DNA of 64,000 nt from Stenotrophomonas_A sp035629025 (GTDB lineage: Bacteria > Pseudomonadota > Gammaproteobacteria > Xanthomonadales > Xanthomonadaceae): NCBI GenBank assembly GCA_035629025.1, contig DASPIU010000005.1, forward strand, positions 45,018-109,017, in the 5' to 3' direction. Of the stretch, positions 15,900-25,800 are shown piece by piece. The first letter of the stretch is position 1; every line of letters starts with the position of its first letter. The position numbers were made by a program, and so were the translations under genes. The notes below the pieces were generated by a model. It was given only the letters and a program-made list of their open reading frames with translations. It did no database searches and was not told where the DNA came from.

Positions 15900-16066
15900 G
15901 CTACCTGGGCTATGTCATTGCCGCCTACGCGGTCTTCGTCGGCGTGCTGCTGTGGGACGTACTGGCCGCACGCTGGCAGGTGCGCCGCGCCCTGCGCCAG
16001 GCGCGCGCACGGCGGCAACGCCAGCAAGGCCGCAGCGATGCCGCCACGGCGGAGCTGCTGCGATGA
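15896..16066 (+). CDS. ccmD: Heme exporter protein CcmD
   Basis: 56 residues. Small single-span protein stabilising CcmABC and CcmE release: one N-terminal helix (YLGYVIAAYAVFVGVLLWDVLA) followed by an Arg/Gln-rich cytoplasmic tail (RQARARRQRQQ). Size and topology are typical of CcmD. It overlaps ccmC at its start and ccmE at its end. Confidence 0.92.
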   Translation: MSYLGYVIAAYAVFVGVLLWDVLAARWQVRRALRQARARRQRQQGRSDAATAELLR

Positions 16067-16512
16067 ACCCGACCCGTCGCCGCCGCCTGTGGCTGGTGCT
16101 GGTCCTGGTCCTGGCCGGAGGCCTGGCGACCACCCTGGTCGCACTGGCCTTGCAGCGCAACGTCGCCTATCTGTACACGCCTTCGGAAGTGCTGCGCGGC
16201 GAGGCCGGCGGCCACGCCCGCTTCCGCCTCGGCGGCATGGTCGAGAAAGGTTCGTTCCAGCGCGCCTCCGGTTCGTTGCAGGCGCACTTCCGCGTGACCG
16301 ACGGCGATGCCCAGTTGCCGGTGAGCTTTGACCGCATCCTCCCGGACCTGTTCCGCGAGGGCCAGGCGGTGATCGCCACCGGGCGCATGCAGGGCGGCGT
16401 GTTCGTGGCCGAGGAAGTGCTGGCCAAGCACGACGAGAACTACATGCCCAAGGAAGTGGCCGACAAGATGGGCGCGGCCCATCGCAAGCACGACGTGGCG
16501 GCCCCGCAGTGA
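16063..16512 (+). CDS. ccmE: Cytochrome c maturation heme chaperone CcmE
   Basis: 149 residues. Membrane-anchored OB-fold heme chaperone. The N-terminal anchor (RRRRLWLVLVLVLAGGLA) is followed by the beta barrel; the covalent heme-binding His123 and the nearby Tyr127 are in VLAKHDENYMP. The ATG overlaps the ccmD stop (ATGA). Confidence 0.97.
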   Translation: MNPTRRRRLWLVLVLVLAGGLATTLVALALQRNVAYLYTPSEVLRGEAGGHARFRLGGMVEKGSFQRASGSLQAHFRVTDGDAQLPVSFDRILPDLFREGQAVIATGRMQGGVFVAEEVLAKHDENYMPKEVADKMGAAHRKHDVAAPQ

Positions 16513-16585
16513 CAGGTGTTGCAGCAGGTGTGACCCGCTCGGCAGACCGCTTCGGCAGCAGCCACCGCGCCGGCGGAGGCCGTTG

Positions 16586-18526
16586 ATGCTGCCCGAACTC
16601 GGCCAGGTCCTGCTCATCCTCGCCCTGCTGGTCGCCATGCTGCAGGCGGTGCTGCCGCTGGCCGGCGCGCAGCGGGGCCACGCCGCGTGGATGGCGGTGG
16701 CGCGGCCCGCCGCGCTGGCGCAGCTGGTGCTGGTCGGTGGCGCGTTCGCGGTACTGACCTGGGCGTTCGTGCATCAGGATTTTTCCGTCGCCTACGTGGC
16801 GCAGAATTCCAGCACGCTGCTGCCGCTGGTCTATCGCTACTCGGCGGTATGGGGCGCGCACGAAGGCTCGCTGCTGCTGTGGACGTTGGTGCTGGCGCTG
16901 TGGAGCGCGGCAGTGGCCGTGTTCTCGCGCCAGCTGCCGGCGCCGGTGCTGGCGCGCGTGCTCGGGGTGATGGCCCTGATCAGCCTGGGCTTTCTGGCCT
17001 TCCTGTTGTTCACCTCCAACCCGTTCGCGCGGCTGTTGCCGGCGGCGACTGAAGGCGGCGACCTCAACCCGCTGCTGCAGGACCCGGGTCTGGTGATCCA
17101 CCCGCCAATGCTCTACGCCGGCTATGTCGGCTTCGCGGTGCCGTTTGCCTTCGCCATTGCTGCGTTGCTGGAGGGGCGGCTGGATGCGCGCTGGCTGCGC
17201 TGGTCGCGGCCATGGACAAACGTGGCCTGGGCCCTGCTCACCTTGGGCATCGCCCTGGGCAGCTGGTGGGCGTACTACGAACTGGGCTGGGGCGGCTGGT
17301 GGTTCTGGGACCCGGTCGAGAACGCGAGCTTCATGCCGTGGCTGGCCGGCGCGGCGCTGCTGCATTCGCAGGCGGTGACCGAAAAGCGCGGCAGCTTCGG
17401 CGGCTGGACGCTGCTGCTGGCGATCGCTGCGTTCTCGCTGTCGCTGCTGGGCACCTTCCTGGTCCGCTCGGGCGTGCTGACCAGCGTGCATTCCTTCGCC
17501 GCCGATCCTTCGCGCGGGTTGTTCATCCTGGTGTTCCTGGCGCTGGTGATTGGCGGCTCGCTGCTGCTGTACGCGCTGCGCGCGCCGGGCATGGCGCTGG
17601 CGGCGGACGATCCGCGCCGCGGTTTTGCCGGCACCTCGCGCGAGACGCTGTTGCTGCTCAACAACCTGTTGCTGGCCTGCGCCTGCGCGATGGTGCTGCT
17701 GGGCACGCTGTACCCGTTGCTCGCCGACGCGCTGGCGCTGGGCAAGCTGTCGGTAGGCCCGCCCTACTTCGGCACCTTGTTCCTGGTGTTGATGGCACCG
17801 CTGGTGCTGCTGCTGCCATTCGGCCCGCTGACCCGCTGGCAGCGCGACGAACCCTCGCGCCTGCTGGCATTGCTGCTGCCATGGCTGCTGCTGGCGCTGC
17901 TGGCCGGCGTGCTGGCCTGGGCCTGCGCACCGCAGGGCCGCCTGAAGACCGGCCTGGGTGTGGCGGCCGCGGCCTGGGTGTTGCTCGGCACGCTGCGCTT
18001 TGCCTGGCTGCGCCTGCGCGGCGCCGCGCCCGGCCAGCGCCTGACCGCGGAAATGATCGGCATGCTGCTGGCGCACTGCGGCGTGGCTGTGTTCCTGACC
18101 GGTGCGCTGCTGGTGGAATCACTGAGTGTGCAGCGCGAGGTGGCGCTGGCGCCGGGCCAGCGCCTGGAGATCGGCCGCTACAGCTTGCGCTTCGAGGGGC
18201 TCGACCAGGTGCAGGGCCCGAACTACATTGCCGATCGTGCGCGCATGGCAGTGCTGCGCGGCGAGCGCGAACTGGGCATGCTGGTGCCGGAGAAGCGGCG
18301 TTACGCCAGCGGCGGCCAGGTGATGACCGAAGCCGGCATCCGTCCTGGTCTGGGCGGCGATGTCTATGTCGCCCTGGGCGAACCGCTCGGCGATGGCGCC
18401 TGGGCCGTGCGCGCGCATGTCAAGCCATTCGTGCGCTGGATCTGGCTCGGCGCGCTGTTGATGGCGCTGGGCGGACTGGTCACCGCCACCGACCGGCGCT
18501 TCCGTCGTATCCCGGAGAAGTCCTGA
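16586..18526 (+). CDS. ccmF: Cytochrome c heme lyase subunit CcmF
   Basis: 646 residues, many membrane helices. Ligates heme from CcmE to apocytochrome c. The WWD motif WGGWWFWDPVENASFMPW is intact, with YSAVWGAHEGSLLLW and HPPMLYAGYVGF carrying conserved His residues. The ATG at 16586 has GGAGG a few bases upstream; an in-frame TTG directly before it is ignored. Stop and next start overlap as TGATG. Confidence 0.97.
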   Translation: MLPELGQVLLILALLVAMLQAVLPLAGAQRGHAAWMAVARPAALAQLVLVGGAFAVLTWAFVHQDFSVAYVAQNSSTLLPLVYRYSAVWGAHEGSLLLWTLVLALWSAAVAVFSRQLPAPVLARVLGVMALISLGFLAFLLFTSNPFARLLPAATEGGDLNPLLQDPGLVIHPPMLYAGYVGFAVPFAFAIAALLEGRLDARWLRWSRPWTNVAWALLTLGIALGSWWAYYELGWGGWWFWDPVENASFMPWLAGAALLHSQAVTEKRGSFGGWTLLLAIAAFSLSLLGTFLVRSGVLTSVHSFAADPSRGLFILVFLALVIGGSLLLYALRAPGMALAADDPRRGFAGTSRETLLLLNNLLLACACAMVLLGTLYPLLADALALGKLSVGPPYFGTLFLVLMAPLVLLLPFGPLTRWQRDEPSRLLALLLPWLLLALLAGVLAWACAPQGRLKTGLGVAAAAWVLLGTLRFAWLRLRGAAPGQRLTAEMIGMLLAHCGVAVFLTGALLVESLSVQREVALAPGQRLEIGRYSLRFEGLDQVQGPNYIADRARMAVLRGERELGMLVPEKRRYASGGQVMTEAGIRPGLGGDVYVALGEPLGDGAWAVRAHVKPFVRWIWLGALLMALGGLVTATDRRFRRIPEKS

Positions 18527-19125
18527 TGTCCCCATCCTCGCCTCGCCGTCTGTCGCTGCCCTTGCTGCTCGGCGGCGTGGCGTTGTTCGTCGCCGTACTG
18601 GGGCTGCTGCTGTATGGCGTGTACCGCTCCGGCCAGGCCGACCGCGACAGCCTGCCCTCCGCGCTGATCGGCAAGCCGGCGCCGGATTTCGATCTGCCGC
18701 TGCTGCACGACGAATCGGTCCGCGTGCACAGCGCGGATCTGCGCGGCGCGCCCTACGTGCTCAATGTGTGGGGCAGCTGGTGCCCGACCTGCCGCGAAGA
18801 GCATCCCATCCTTACCCGCTTTGCCCTGAGCAAGCGCGTGCGGGTGATCGGCTACAACTGGAAGGACGAGCGCGCCGACGCATTGCACTGGCTTGAGCAG
18901 CTGGGCAACCCGTACCTGCTGGTGCTGGCCGACCGCGATGGCCGCACCGCGATCGACTGGGGCATTGCCGCCGCGCCGGAAACCTTCCTCATCGACGCGC
19001 AAGGCATCGTGCGCTGGAAGCACAGCGGTGCGCTGACCCAGGACATCATCGACCACGAGCTGGTCCCGCAGCTGCAGCAGCTCGAACGCGGCGCGGCTGC
19101 CGCGCCGCTGCGCGCAACGCCATGA
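18526..19125 (+). CDS. ccmG: Thiol:disulfide interchange protein CcmG/DsbE
   Basis: 199 residues. Membrane-tethered periplasmic thioredoxin that keeps apocytochrome CXXCH cysteines reduced. N-terminal anchor LLLGGVALFVAVLGLLLYGV, then a thioredoxin domain with active site WCPTC (Cys86, Cys89), the CcmG-typical YNWKDERADALHWL insert and cis-proline AAPETFLID. The larger open frame upstream is a shadow of ccmF. Stop overlaps the ccmH start (ATGA). Confidence 0.96.
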   Translation: MSPSSPRRLSLPLLLGGVALFVAVLGLLLYGVYRSGQADRDSLPSALIGKPAPDFDLPLLHDESVRVHSADLRGAPYVLNVWGSWCPTCREEHPILTRFALSKRVRVIGYNWKDERADALHWLEQLGNPYLLVLADRDGRTAIDWGIAAAPETFLIDAQGIVRWKHSGALTQDIIDHELVPQLQQLERGAAAAPLRATP

Positions 19126-19619
19126 GCCGGCGGCGGGTTCCTCAGCTACTGGCAGCGGTGCTGCTGACCGCTGCGCTGCTGCTGGCCGGCATGGCCGCGC
19201 CGCTGGCCGCACAGCCGGCTTCCGACCCCGCACCACTCGCCTACCGCGACGCCGCCGAGGAGGCGCGCTTCCACGCGCTCACCGCCGAGCTGCGCTGCGT
19301 GCAATGCCAGAACCAGTCGCTGGCCGACTCCAACGCACAGATTGCCCATGACCTGCGCCGCGAAGTGCTGGCGCTGATGCAGGAAGGGCGTAGCGACGCA
19401 CAGATCAAGCAGTTCCTGGTCGAACGCTACGGCGAATTCGTGCTGTACCGGCCGCAGGTGGAATCGCGTACCTGGCTGCTGTGGTTCGGCCCGGCCGCGC
19501 TGTTGCTCGGCGGCGCGGTGCTGGTCATTGCCATCGTGCGACGCCGCGCGCGAGCGCTGCCCGTCGCCACTGCACGAACCAGCGGTACGGCGCGGGCCGA
19601 CGAGCCGCAGGAGTGGTGA
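19122..19619 (+). CDS. ccmH: Cytochrome c-type biogenesis protein CcmH
   Basis: 165 residues. Signal peptide, then the redox motif LRCVQCQNQSLADSNA (Cys59, Cys62) that reduces apocytochrome together with CcmG. A membrane anchor follows (WLLWFGPAALLLGGAVLVIAIV). Stop and the next start overlap as TGATG. Confidence 0.96.
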   Translation: MSRRRVPQLLAAVLLTAALLLAGMAAPLAAQPASDPAPLAYRDAAEEARFHALTAELRCVQCQNQSLADSNAQIAHDLRREVLALMQEGRSDAQIKQFLVERYGEFVLYRPQVESRTWLLWFGPAALLLGGAVLVIAIVRRRARALPVATARTSGTARADEPQEW

Positions 19620-20626
19620 TGACCGTCTTCGCGTTGATTGCCGGGGTCATCGTCATCGCCGTGCTCGGCTGGGTGCTGCGGCCGTTGTGGCGGCAGTCGC
19701 CTGGTTTTGTCGTGGCCACGATGGTGCTGCTGGGCCTGGGCACCGCGGTGCTGTACGGGCTGGTCGGCACGCCGGCCGGGCTGCGCGCCGACACGCCATT
19801 TCGCGTCGAGACCCCACGCGACATCGATGAAGCGGTAGCCGCCTTGCGTGCCGCGCTCAAGAACGATCCCAGCCAGGTTGAAGGCTGGATGCTGCTCGGC
19901 CGCGCGCTGCTCGGCCAGGAAAAATACACCGAGGCCGCGGACGCCTTCGCCCAGGCCGTGCGCCTGCAACCGGACCACGCCGAAGTGCTGGTCTCCGCCG
20001 CGCAGGCACGCATGTTGGCCGCCGGCAGCGGCAAGCCCGACCCGACCGCCGTGGCGTGGCTGCGCAAGGCCCTGCTGCTGCAGCCCGAACACCAGCGTGC
20101 GCGCTGGTTCCTCGGTGTGGCCCAGCGCCAGGCTGGCGACGCCGGTGCCGCGGCGGCGACCTGGGAGCCGCTGCTCACCCAGGTGGACAGCAACACCCGC
20201 GACAGCCTGCTGACGCAGATCAACGCCGCGCGCGCCGAGGCCGGGCAGCCCGCACTGGACCCGGCGGCACTGCCGGCCGCGGCATCGGCATCCGGCCTCA
20301 GCGTCGAAGTGGCGCTGGCCCCGGGCTGGCGCAGCCGCCTGCCGGGCGAAACCACCGTCTTCATCATTGCGCGCGTGCCGGGCGGCCCACCGATGCCGGT
20401 GGCCGTGGAGAAACACACCCTCGCCGAGTTGCCGCTCAAGGTACAGCTCGACGATGCCGACAGCCCGATGCCGACCGCAAAGCTGTCGGCCTTGCCGGAA
20501 GTCGAAGTGCTGGCGCGCATCTCGCCCAGCGGCAACGCAATGCCTGGCGAAGGCGACATCAGTACCGAAGCGCAGCGGGTGACGCTGCCGGCGAGCGCAC
20601 CGGTGCAGCTGATCCTCGGAAACTGA
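19619..20626 (+). CDS. ccmI: CcmI-type tetratricopeptide protein of cytochrome c maturation
   Basis: 335 residues. Two N-terminal membrane helices (VFALIAGVIVIAVLGWVLRP and FVVATMVLLGLGTAVLYGLV), then TPR units (VEGWMLLGRALLGQEKYTEA, YTEAADAFAQAVRLQPDHAE, AVAWLRKALLLQPEHQRARW) and a beta-rich C-terminal domain. This matches CcmI/CycH, which binds the C termini of apocytochromes c and presents them to CcmFH. Last gene of the nine-gene operon. The start overlaps the ccmH stop. Confidence 0.9.
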   Translation: MTVFALIAGVIVIAVLGWVLRPLWRQSPGFVVATMVLLGLGTAVLYGLVGTPAGLRADTPFRVETPRDIDEAVAALRAALKNDPSQVEGWMLLGRALLGQEKYTEAADAFAQAVRLQPDHAEVLVSAAQARMLAAGSGKPDPTAVAWLRKALLLQPEHQRARWFLGVAQRQAGDAGAAAATWEPLLTQVDSNTRDSLLTQINAARAEAGQPALDPAALPAAASASGLSVEVALAPGWRSRLPGETTVFIIARVPGGPPMPVAVEKHTLAELPLKVQLDDADSPMPTAKLSALPEVEVLARISPSGNAMPGEGDISTEAQRVTLPASAPVQLILGN

Positions 20627-20701
20627 GGCCGGGCAAGTGCGGCTTACGCCCCGGCACGCAGCAATCCGCCAGCGGGCCTGCGGTACAGCCAGCGCCGCCG
20701 C

Positions 20702-20707
20702 TAGAAT
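20702..20707 (+). promoter_or_regulatory. -10 box giving a nearly leaderless mRNA
   Basis: TAGAAT in the context CTAGAATCGG, only six bases before the following ATG, so transcription would begin at or next to the start codon. The same CTAGAATCGG block precedes cysS at 54991. Confidence 0.5.
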
Positions 20708-20713
20708 CGGCCC

Positions 20714-21826
20714 ATGACCGAATTCATTCCGCCCGCCAGCCGTTTCCACGCCCTGCCTTCGCCCTTTCCGATGAAGCGCGGTGGCGCGCTGCTCGGCGCG
20801 CACGTGGCTTACGAAACCTGGGGCACGCTGGCCGCCGACGCCGGCAACGCCATCCTCATCGTGACCGGCCTGTCGCCCAGCGCACACGCGGCGCGCAGTG
20901 AGGCCAACCCGGAGCCGGGCTGGTGGGAAGCGATGATCGGCCCGGGCAAGCCGATTGATACCGATCGCTGGTTCGTGGTCTGCGTCAATTCGCTGGGCAG
21001 TTGCAAGGGCTCGACCGGCCCGGCGTCGATCAACCCGGCCACCGGCGCGCCGTATCGGTTGGCGTTCCCGGAGCTGTCGATCGAGGACGGCGCCGATGCC
21101 GCGGTGGAAGTGGTGCGCGCGCTTGGCATCCGCGAGCTGGCCTGCCTGATTGGCAATTCGATGGGCGGCATGACCGCGCTGGCCATCCTGCTGCGCCATC
21201 CCGGCATTGCCCGCAGCCACATCAATATTTCCGGCAGTGCGCAGGCGTTGCCGTTCTCGATTGCGATCCGCTCGCTGCAGCGCGAGGCGATCCGCCTGGA
21301 CCCGGCATGGAACGGCGGCCACTACGACGAGGCGCACTATCCCGAATCGGGGATGCGCATGGCGCGCAAGCTCGGCGTGATCACCTATCGCTCGGCCCTG
21401 GAGTGGGACGGCCGCTTTGGCCGCGTGCGGCTGGATTCGGAGCATGCCGACGATGATCCGTTCGGCCTGGAATTCCAGGTGGAGAGTTACCTGGAAGGCC
21501 ACGCGCGACGTTTCGTGCGCTTCTTCGATCCCAACTGCTATCTGTATCTGAGCCGCTCGATGGACTGGTTCGACCTGGCCGAGTACGCCGGCGGCGATGT
21601 GCTGGCGGGCCTGGCGATGATCCGCGTGCCGCGCGCGCTGGCCATTGGCGCCAACACCGACATCCTGTTTCCGGTGCAACAGCAGCAGCAGATTGCCGAT
21701 GGCCTGCGCGCGGGCGGTGCGGATGCGCGCTTCGTGGGCCTGGACTCGCCGCAGGGGCACGATGCGTTTCTGGTGGATTTCGAGCGGTTCGGGCCGGCGG
21801 TGCGGGGATTTCTGGATACTTTGTAG
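20714..21826 (+). CDS. MetX-fold acyltransferase, probably serine O-succinyltransferase
   Basis: 370 residues. Alpha/beta-hydrolase of the homoserine O-acetyltransferase family. The nucleophile elbow is GNSMGG (Ser149), with the acid Asp in GANTDILFP and the His in SPQGHDAFLVDF. The oxyanion part NSLGSCKGSTGPASINP is typical. Xanthomonadales members of this family have been reported to succinylate serine for cysteine synthesis rather than to acetylate homoserine. The stretch SGSAQALPFSIAIRSLQREA is unlike classical MetX and fits that subgroup. Homoserine O-acyltransferase remains the alternative. A -10 box lies six bases before the ATG. Confidence 0.85.
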   Translation: MTEFIPPASRFHALPSPFPMKRGGALLGAHVAYETWGTLAADAGNAILIVTGLSPSAHAARSEANPEPGWWEAMIGPGKPIDTDRWFVVCVNSLGSCKGSTGPASINPATGAPYRLAFPELSIEDGADAAVEVVRALGIRELACLIGNSMGGMTALAILLRHPGIARSHINISGSAQALPFSIAIRSLQREAIRLDPAWNGGHYDEAHYPESGMRMARKLGVITYRSALEWDGRFGRVRLDSEHADDDPFGLEFQVESYLEGHARRFVRFFDPNCYLYLSRSMDWFDLAEYAGGDVLAGLAMIRVPRALAIGANTDILFPVQQQQQIADGLRAGGADARFVGLDSPQGHDAFLVDFERFGPAVRGFLDTL

Positions 21827-21865
21827 GGCCTGGTTTTTGCGGCGCGCGCCGGATCCGGCGCAGAT

Positions 21866-21907
21866 GCAACGCACCGGGGGCCGCAAGCAGCGTCCCCGGT
21901 GCGTTGC
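21866..21907. terminator. Strong hairpin between convergent genes
   Basis: Perfect 14-bp stem GCAACGCACCGGGG/CCCCGGTGCGTTGC around a 14-base loop, in the gap between the acyltransferase and tpgA stops. It has no T-run on either side, so it may act as a Rho-assisted or mRNA-stabilising structure rather than a classic terminator. Confidence 0.5.
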
Positions 21908-21914
21908 AGGCCAC

Positions 21915-22748
21915 TTACTTGTCGACGGTGATCTCCACATGGACGCGCCGATTCGGCGCCAGGCAGGCAATCAAGGCCGAACGCGCGCGGTCCTGGCAGC
22001 TGACCATCGGCTCGGCTTCGCCACGGCCCTCGGCCTGCACGCTGTTGGCGGGCACACCGCTGCTGACCAGGTAGGCCTTGACCGCATCGGCGCGACGCTG
22101 CGACAGCTGCAGGTTGTAGCTGTCCGGGCCCAGGCGGTCGGCATAGCCGGTCAGGCGGATGCCCTGCAACTTTTGTGCACCGGTCAGTGCCGAGACCACG
22201 CGTTCGTCCAGGGCACGGGCACCTTCCGGGCGCAGGCGCGCACTGTCGAATTCAAACAGCGTGTCGGTGGACAGGTCCAGCGTGCGCACCTGCACGGTGG
22301 GCGGCGGCTCGACCGCCTGCGGCGGCGGCGGGTTGACCAGGTCGGCGCAGGACTGCGGCTGCCAGTAGAAACTCTTGGCCAGCATCGCATCGTCATACAG
22401 GATCTTGTATTGGCAGGTGCTCTCGCCGCCCCGGCCATCGGGCAGGCGGAAGGCAAAATCCCACTCATGCACGCCGGCCATGCCCTCGCGGTATTGCGGG
22501 TGGCCGATCAACTGATAGACCTCGGTCTTGGTCATGCCGGCCTGGACCTTGCGCAGCTTGTCCAGATCCGGGCGCAGGGTTGACGGCTCGACGGGACGCG
22601 CGTCGTCGGCCTGCGGCCAGACCGGCTGTTCGGTACTGCCGTCGCGCACTTCGCTGTAGCTGCTGCAGCTTGTCAGCAAGCCGAGCGTAGGCAACACCAG
22701 CCACCAGGCCGGCGTGGTTTTCGATATCAACATGGGCGTTGTTCTCAT
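21915..22748 (-). CDS. tpgA: TpgA-like periplasmic partner of the trimeric autotransporter (SmpA/OmlA + OmpA domains)
   Basis: 277 residues. A lipoprotein signal with lipobox L-L-T-S-C (Cys28) is followed by a BamE/SmpA-like domain (LDKLRKVQAGMTKTEVYQLI, then GHPQYREGMAGVHEWDFAF) and, after a proline hinge, an OmpA-family peptidoglycan-binding domain (TLFEFDSARLRPEGARAL, LTGYADRLGPDSYNLQLSQR with Asp and Arg for diaminopimelate, then APNRRVHVEI). This two-domain architecture is that of Acinetobacter TpgA, which binds the AtaA adhesin and peptidoglycan. It lies directly downstream of the adhesin gene on the same strand, so a role in anchoring or assembling it is a strong inference. Confidence 0.85.
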   Translation of the reverse strand: MRTTPMLISKTTPAWWLVLPTLGLLTSCSSYSEVRDGSTEQPVWPQADDARPVEPSTLRPDLDKLRKVQAGMTKTEVYQLIGHPQYREGMAGVHEWDFAFRLPDGRGGESTCQYKILYDDAMLAKSFYWQPQSCADLVNPPPPQAVEPPPTVQVRTLDLSTDTLFEFDSARLRPEGARALDERVVSALTGAQKLQGIRLTGYADRLGPDSYNLQLSQRRADAVKAYLVSSGVPANSVQAEGRGEAEPMVSCQDRARSALIACLAPNRRVHVEITVDK

Positions 22749-22753
22749 TGGAG

Positions 22754-22822
22754 GCGGCGGCCCGAAGGCCGCCGCTGCGATTCAAGGTGTGGCAGCCGGG
22801 CGGTATGACCCGCCCGGCTGCC
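22754..22822. other. Two GC-rich hairpins between adhesin and tpgA
   Basis: GCGGCGGCC/GGCCGCCGC (22754-22775) and GGCAGCCGGGCGG/CCGCCCGGCTGCC (22791-22822), both perfect, packed into the 88-base gap. No T-run follows, so they more likely tune mRNA stability or partial termination between the large adhesin and its partner gene. Confidence 0.6.
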
Positions 22823-22836
22823 GTGGACGTGTCGCC

Positions 22837-25800
22837 TCAGAACACGTAACCGACACCTACGCGGTAGACCGGCTGGTCCTGGCGCGCCGCCGAGACACCG
22901 GCATTGATGTTGAAGCGGCCGTTGTCACTCCAGCGCGACAGGCCCACACCCAGCGCGGTCTCGCCGCGATAGGAGGCGATGCCCGCATTGATGGCAGTGC
23001 GGCCCGGCAGATACGGCGTGACGTTGACCAGCGCCGAAGCCGCCGCGATGCCGCGATTGACCTGGCGGTTCATGTCGTTCATTTCACGACGTGCCGTGTT
23101 CCAGACATCGTTGATGCGCGAATCGGTGTAGTCGTTGGCCGACTTCAGGCTCTGCCGCACCTGGCGGGAATTGGCCACATCGGTATCGCGTACGCCGTCG
23201 GCCACGTTGGACACGATGCGCTCGCTGCCGGGCGCGCCGACTGAGACGCTGTTGGCCCGATCGGCCACTGCACCCTGGCCCAGTGCCACCGAGTTGGTGG
23301 CCTGCGCCTGCACCTTGGCGCCGCTGCCAATCGCCACACCGCCATTGGCCTCGACCACGGTATCGCCACCCACCGCCACGCCACTGCTGTCGGCCAGACC
23401 GGCATTGGCATTGGCGCCGGGACCGCGCACCTGGACCAGCGGATCGCTACCTCCGGTCGCGCTGACCGGCGGCGCACTCTCCAGCGTGCTGACGCGGCCA
23501 TCCAGCCCGTCCACCGCGCTCTTGAACGAGTCGCGCAAGGCCGCGACCTGACCACCGTTGACCGCCTCGCGGCTGCCGGCGGCGATACGCCCGTCACCGA
23601 CATTGGCCAGCACCGTGCCGTTGAGGCCGGCAAAGGTCACCTGAGCCTTGGCCGAGCCGCTGTCGTAGACCACCGCATCCAGCGCGCTGCCGCTGGCATC
23701 GACCAGGCCGGCGCTCTTGAGCTGCTTGAGGTTGACCGCGTCGCTGTCATCCTGCGCATCGGCGACGTTGCGCACCCGTACCGGGCTTGCCGCGTCCTTG
23801 CCACCGAGGGTGAGGCTGCTCTTGCTGGTGTCGTCGTAGGTCACGCCCAGCGGGCTGCCGGTCGCGGCCTGGGCCTGCACGGCCTTCAGGGCATCGCCGA
23901 CGTTGTCGTAGGTGCCGTCACCCACGCTGTAGGTCGGCGACTTGACCGAGCCATCGGGGTTGAGTTCCGCACCGCCGCCAATGGCCCGGGTCACCTGCTT
24001 GAGCTGGCTGACATTGACCGCGTCGTTGTCGCCCACGCCGGCGGCCATGTTCACGATGCGCCGGGTGTTGGCCGCGCTGGTGAGCTGGGCCTTGGTGACG
24101 CCGTCGTTGGCGTAGGCATCGAAGCTATTGGCCTTCGCACTGCCCACCGACACGGTGTTCTCCTGATCGGCCACCGACCCGGCACCCAGAGCCACTGCGT
24201 CCTTGGCGGAGGTACGGGCCAGGGTACCGAGGGCGATGCCATTGTCGGCGCTGGTCGCGCTGTCCGAACCGATCGCGATACCACCGGAGGATTCGTTGAC
24301 GCTGGCAATATCCACCGGTGGGGTGCTGCCAACCGCGTCGCCGCGGCCCTTGACCATCAGATAGTAGTTCCTCATACGGAAAGTCTTGGAGCGTTCGCGC
24401 GACACCGAGTCCACGCCACTGCCGGCCGTTGTCGCCGCACTGCTCGCCGAGGCTGTTTCCATCGCGGCCATCGGCGGCACGTTCAGTGTAAGCGACCTGT
24501 CTTCCGACTGTCGGGGCGCGAACGAGCGCGACTCGAACGTCGAGTTCGTTATGTCACGCAGCTGACCGATGTTGGCTGCATCCGTGTCCTGGATGCCGTC
24601 GGCCACGTTGCTGATACGGGTGCCCTTGGGCAGCGGTGCTTCGCGGTCGCCGATGCCGTCACCATTGATATCGGCGAAATAGCGGCTGTTGCCGACACCC
24701 GGGGCCAACTCGACGCGCGGCGTACCGGCCTCGATGGAGCCGGGCACGTAGGTGATGCCGCGGGTGACCACCGTGCCGCCGTTGAAGGCAAAGCCTGCAT
24801 CCTTGAGCTGCTTGACGTTGACCGCGTCCTGGTCGTCGCTGCCGCCGGCCACGTTCACCAGCCGCTTGCCCGCGGCATTGGCATTGCCATCTACGCCGTC
24901 GAACAGTACGGCCTTCTGCACGTTGCCGGTGCTGTCGATGATGCCGGCGCTCTGCAGCTGGCCGACATTGACGGCGTCCTTCGCGGCCACGCCGGCCTTG
25001 ACGTTGCTCAGGGTGGTGCCGTCGCTGCCACCGAGGGTGACCTTGGCCTTGTCTGCGCCGTCGTAGGCCACGAAGCTGCTGGTGATCGTGCCGGTGTTCG
25101 GATCGACGGCGATGCCCGCGTCCTTCAGCTGCTTCAGGTTCACCGCATCGGTATCGCGGCTGCCCGCGGCGACGTTGGCGATCTTCTTGCCGTCGGCGTT
25201 GACGTTGGCCTCGGTGCCATCGGCATTGAACAGCACCGCCTTCTGCACGTTGCCGGTGCTGTCGATGATGCCGGCGCTCTGCAGCTGGCCGACATTGACT
25301 GCGTCCTTTGCTGCCACGCCGGCATTGACGTTGCTCAGGGTCGTGCCGTTGGCGCCGCCCAGGGTGACCTTGGCCTTGTCATTGCCATCATAGGCGACGA
25401 AGCTGTTGGTCACGTTGCCGGTGCCCGGGTCTACGGCGATGCCTGCGTCCTTCAGCTGCTTGAGGTTGACTGCATCGGTGTCGGCGGTGGCGGCCTTCAC
25501 GTTACTCAGCGTCGTTCCCTCCGTTCCTGCGAAGGTCACCTTGGCCTTGTCACTGCCATCGTAGGCAACGAAGCTGTTGGTGACCGTGCCGGTGTTCGGA
25601 TCGACAGCGATGCCTGCGTCCTTCAGCTGCTTGAGGTTGACAGCATCCATATCGGCGCGGCCAGCCTTGACGTTGCTCAGGGTCGTGCCGTCGGCGCCCG
25701 CCAACGTGACCTTGGCCATATCGGCACCGTCATAAGCCACGAAGCTGTTGGTCACAGCGCCAGTGTTCGGATCAACGGTGAGGCCAGCATCCTTCAGCTG

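Noticed and set aside
15677..18076. 799-codon minus-strand open frame opposite the ccm genes
   Set aside because: Gln/Arg/His-rich translation produced by the reverse of Leu/Ala-rich membrane protein codons.
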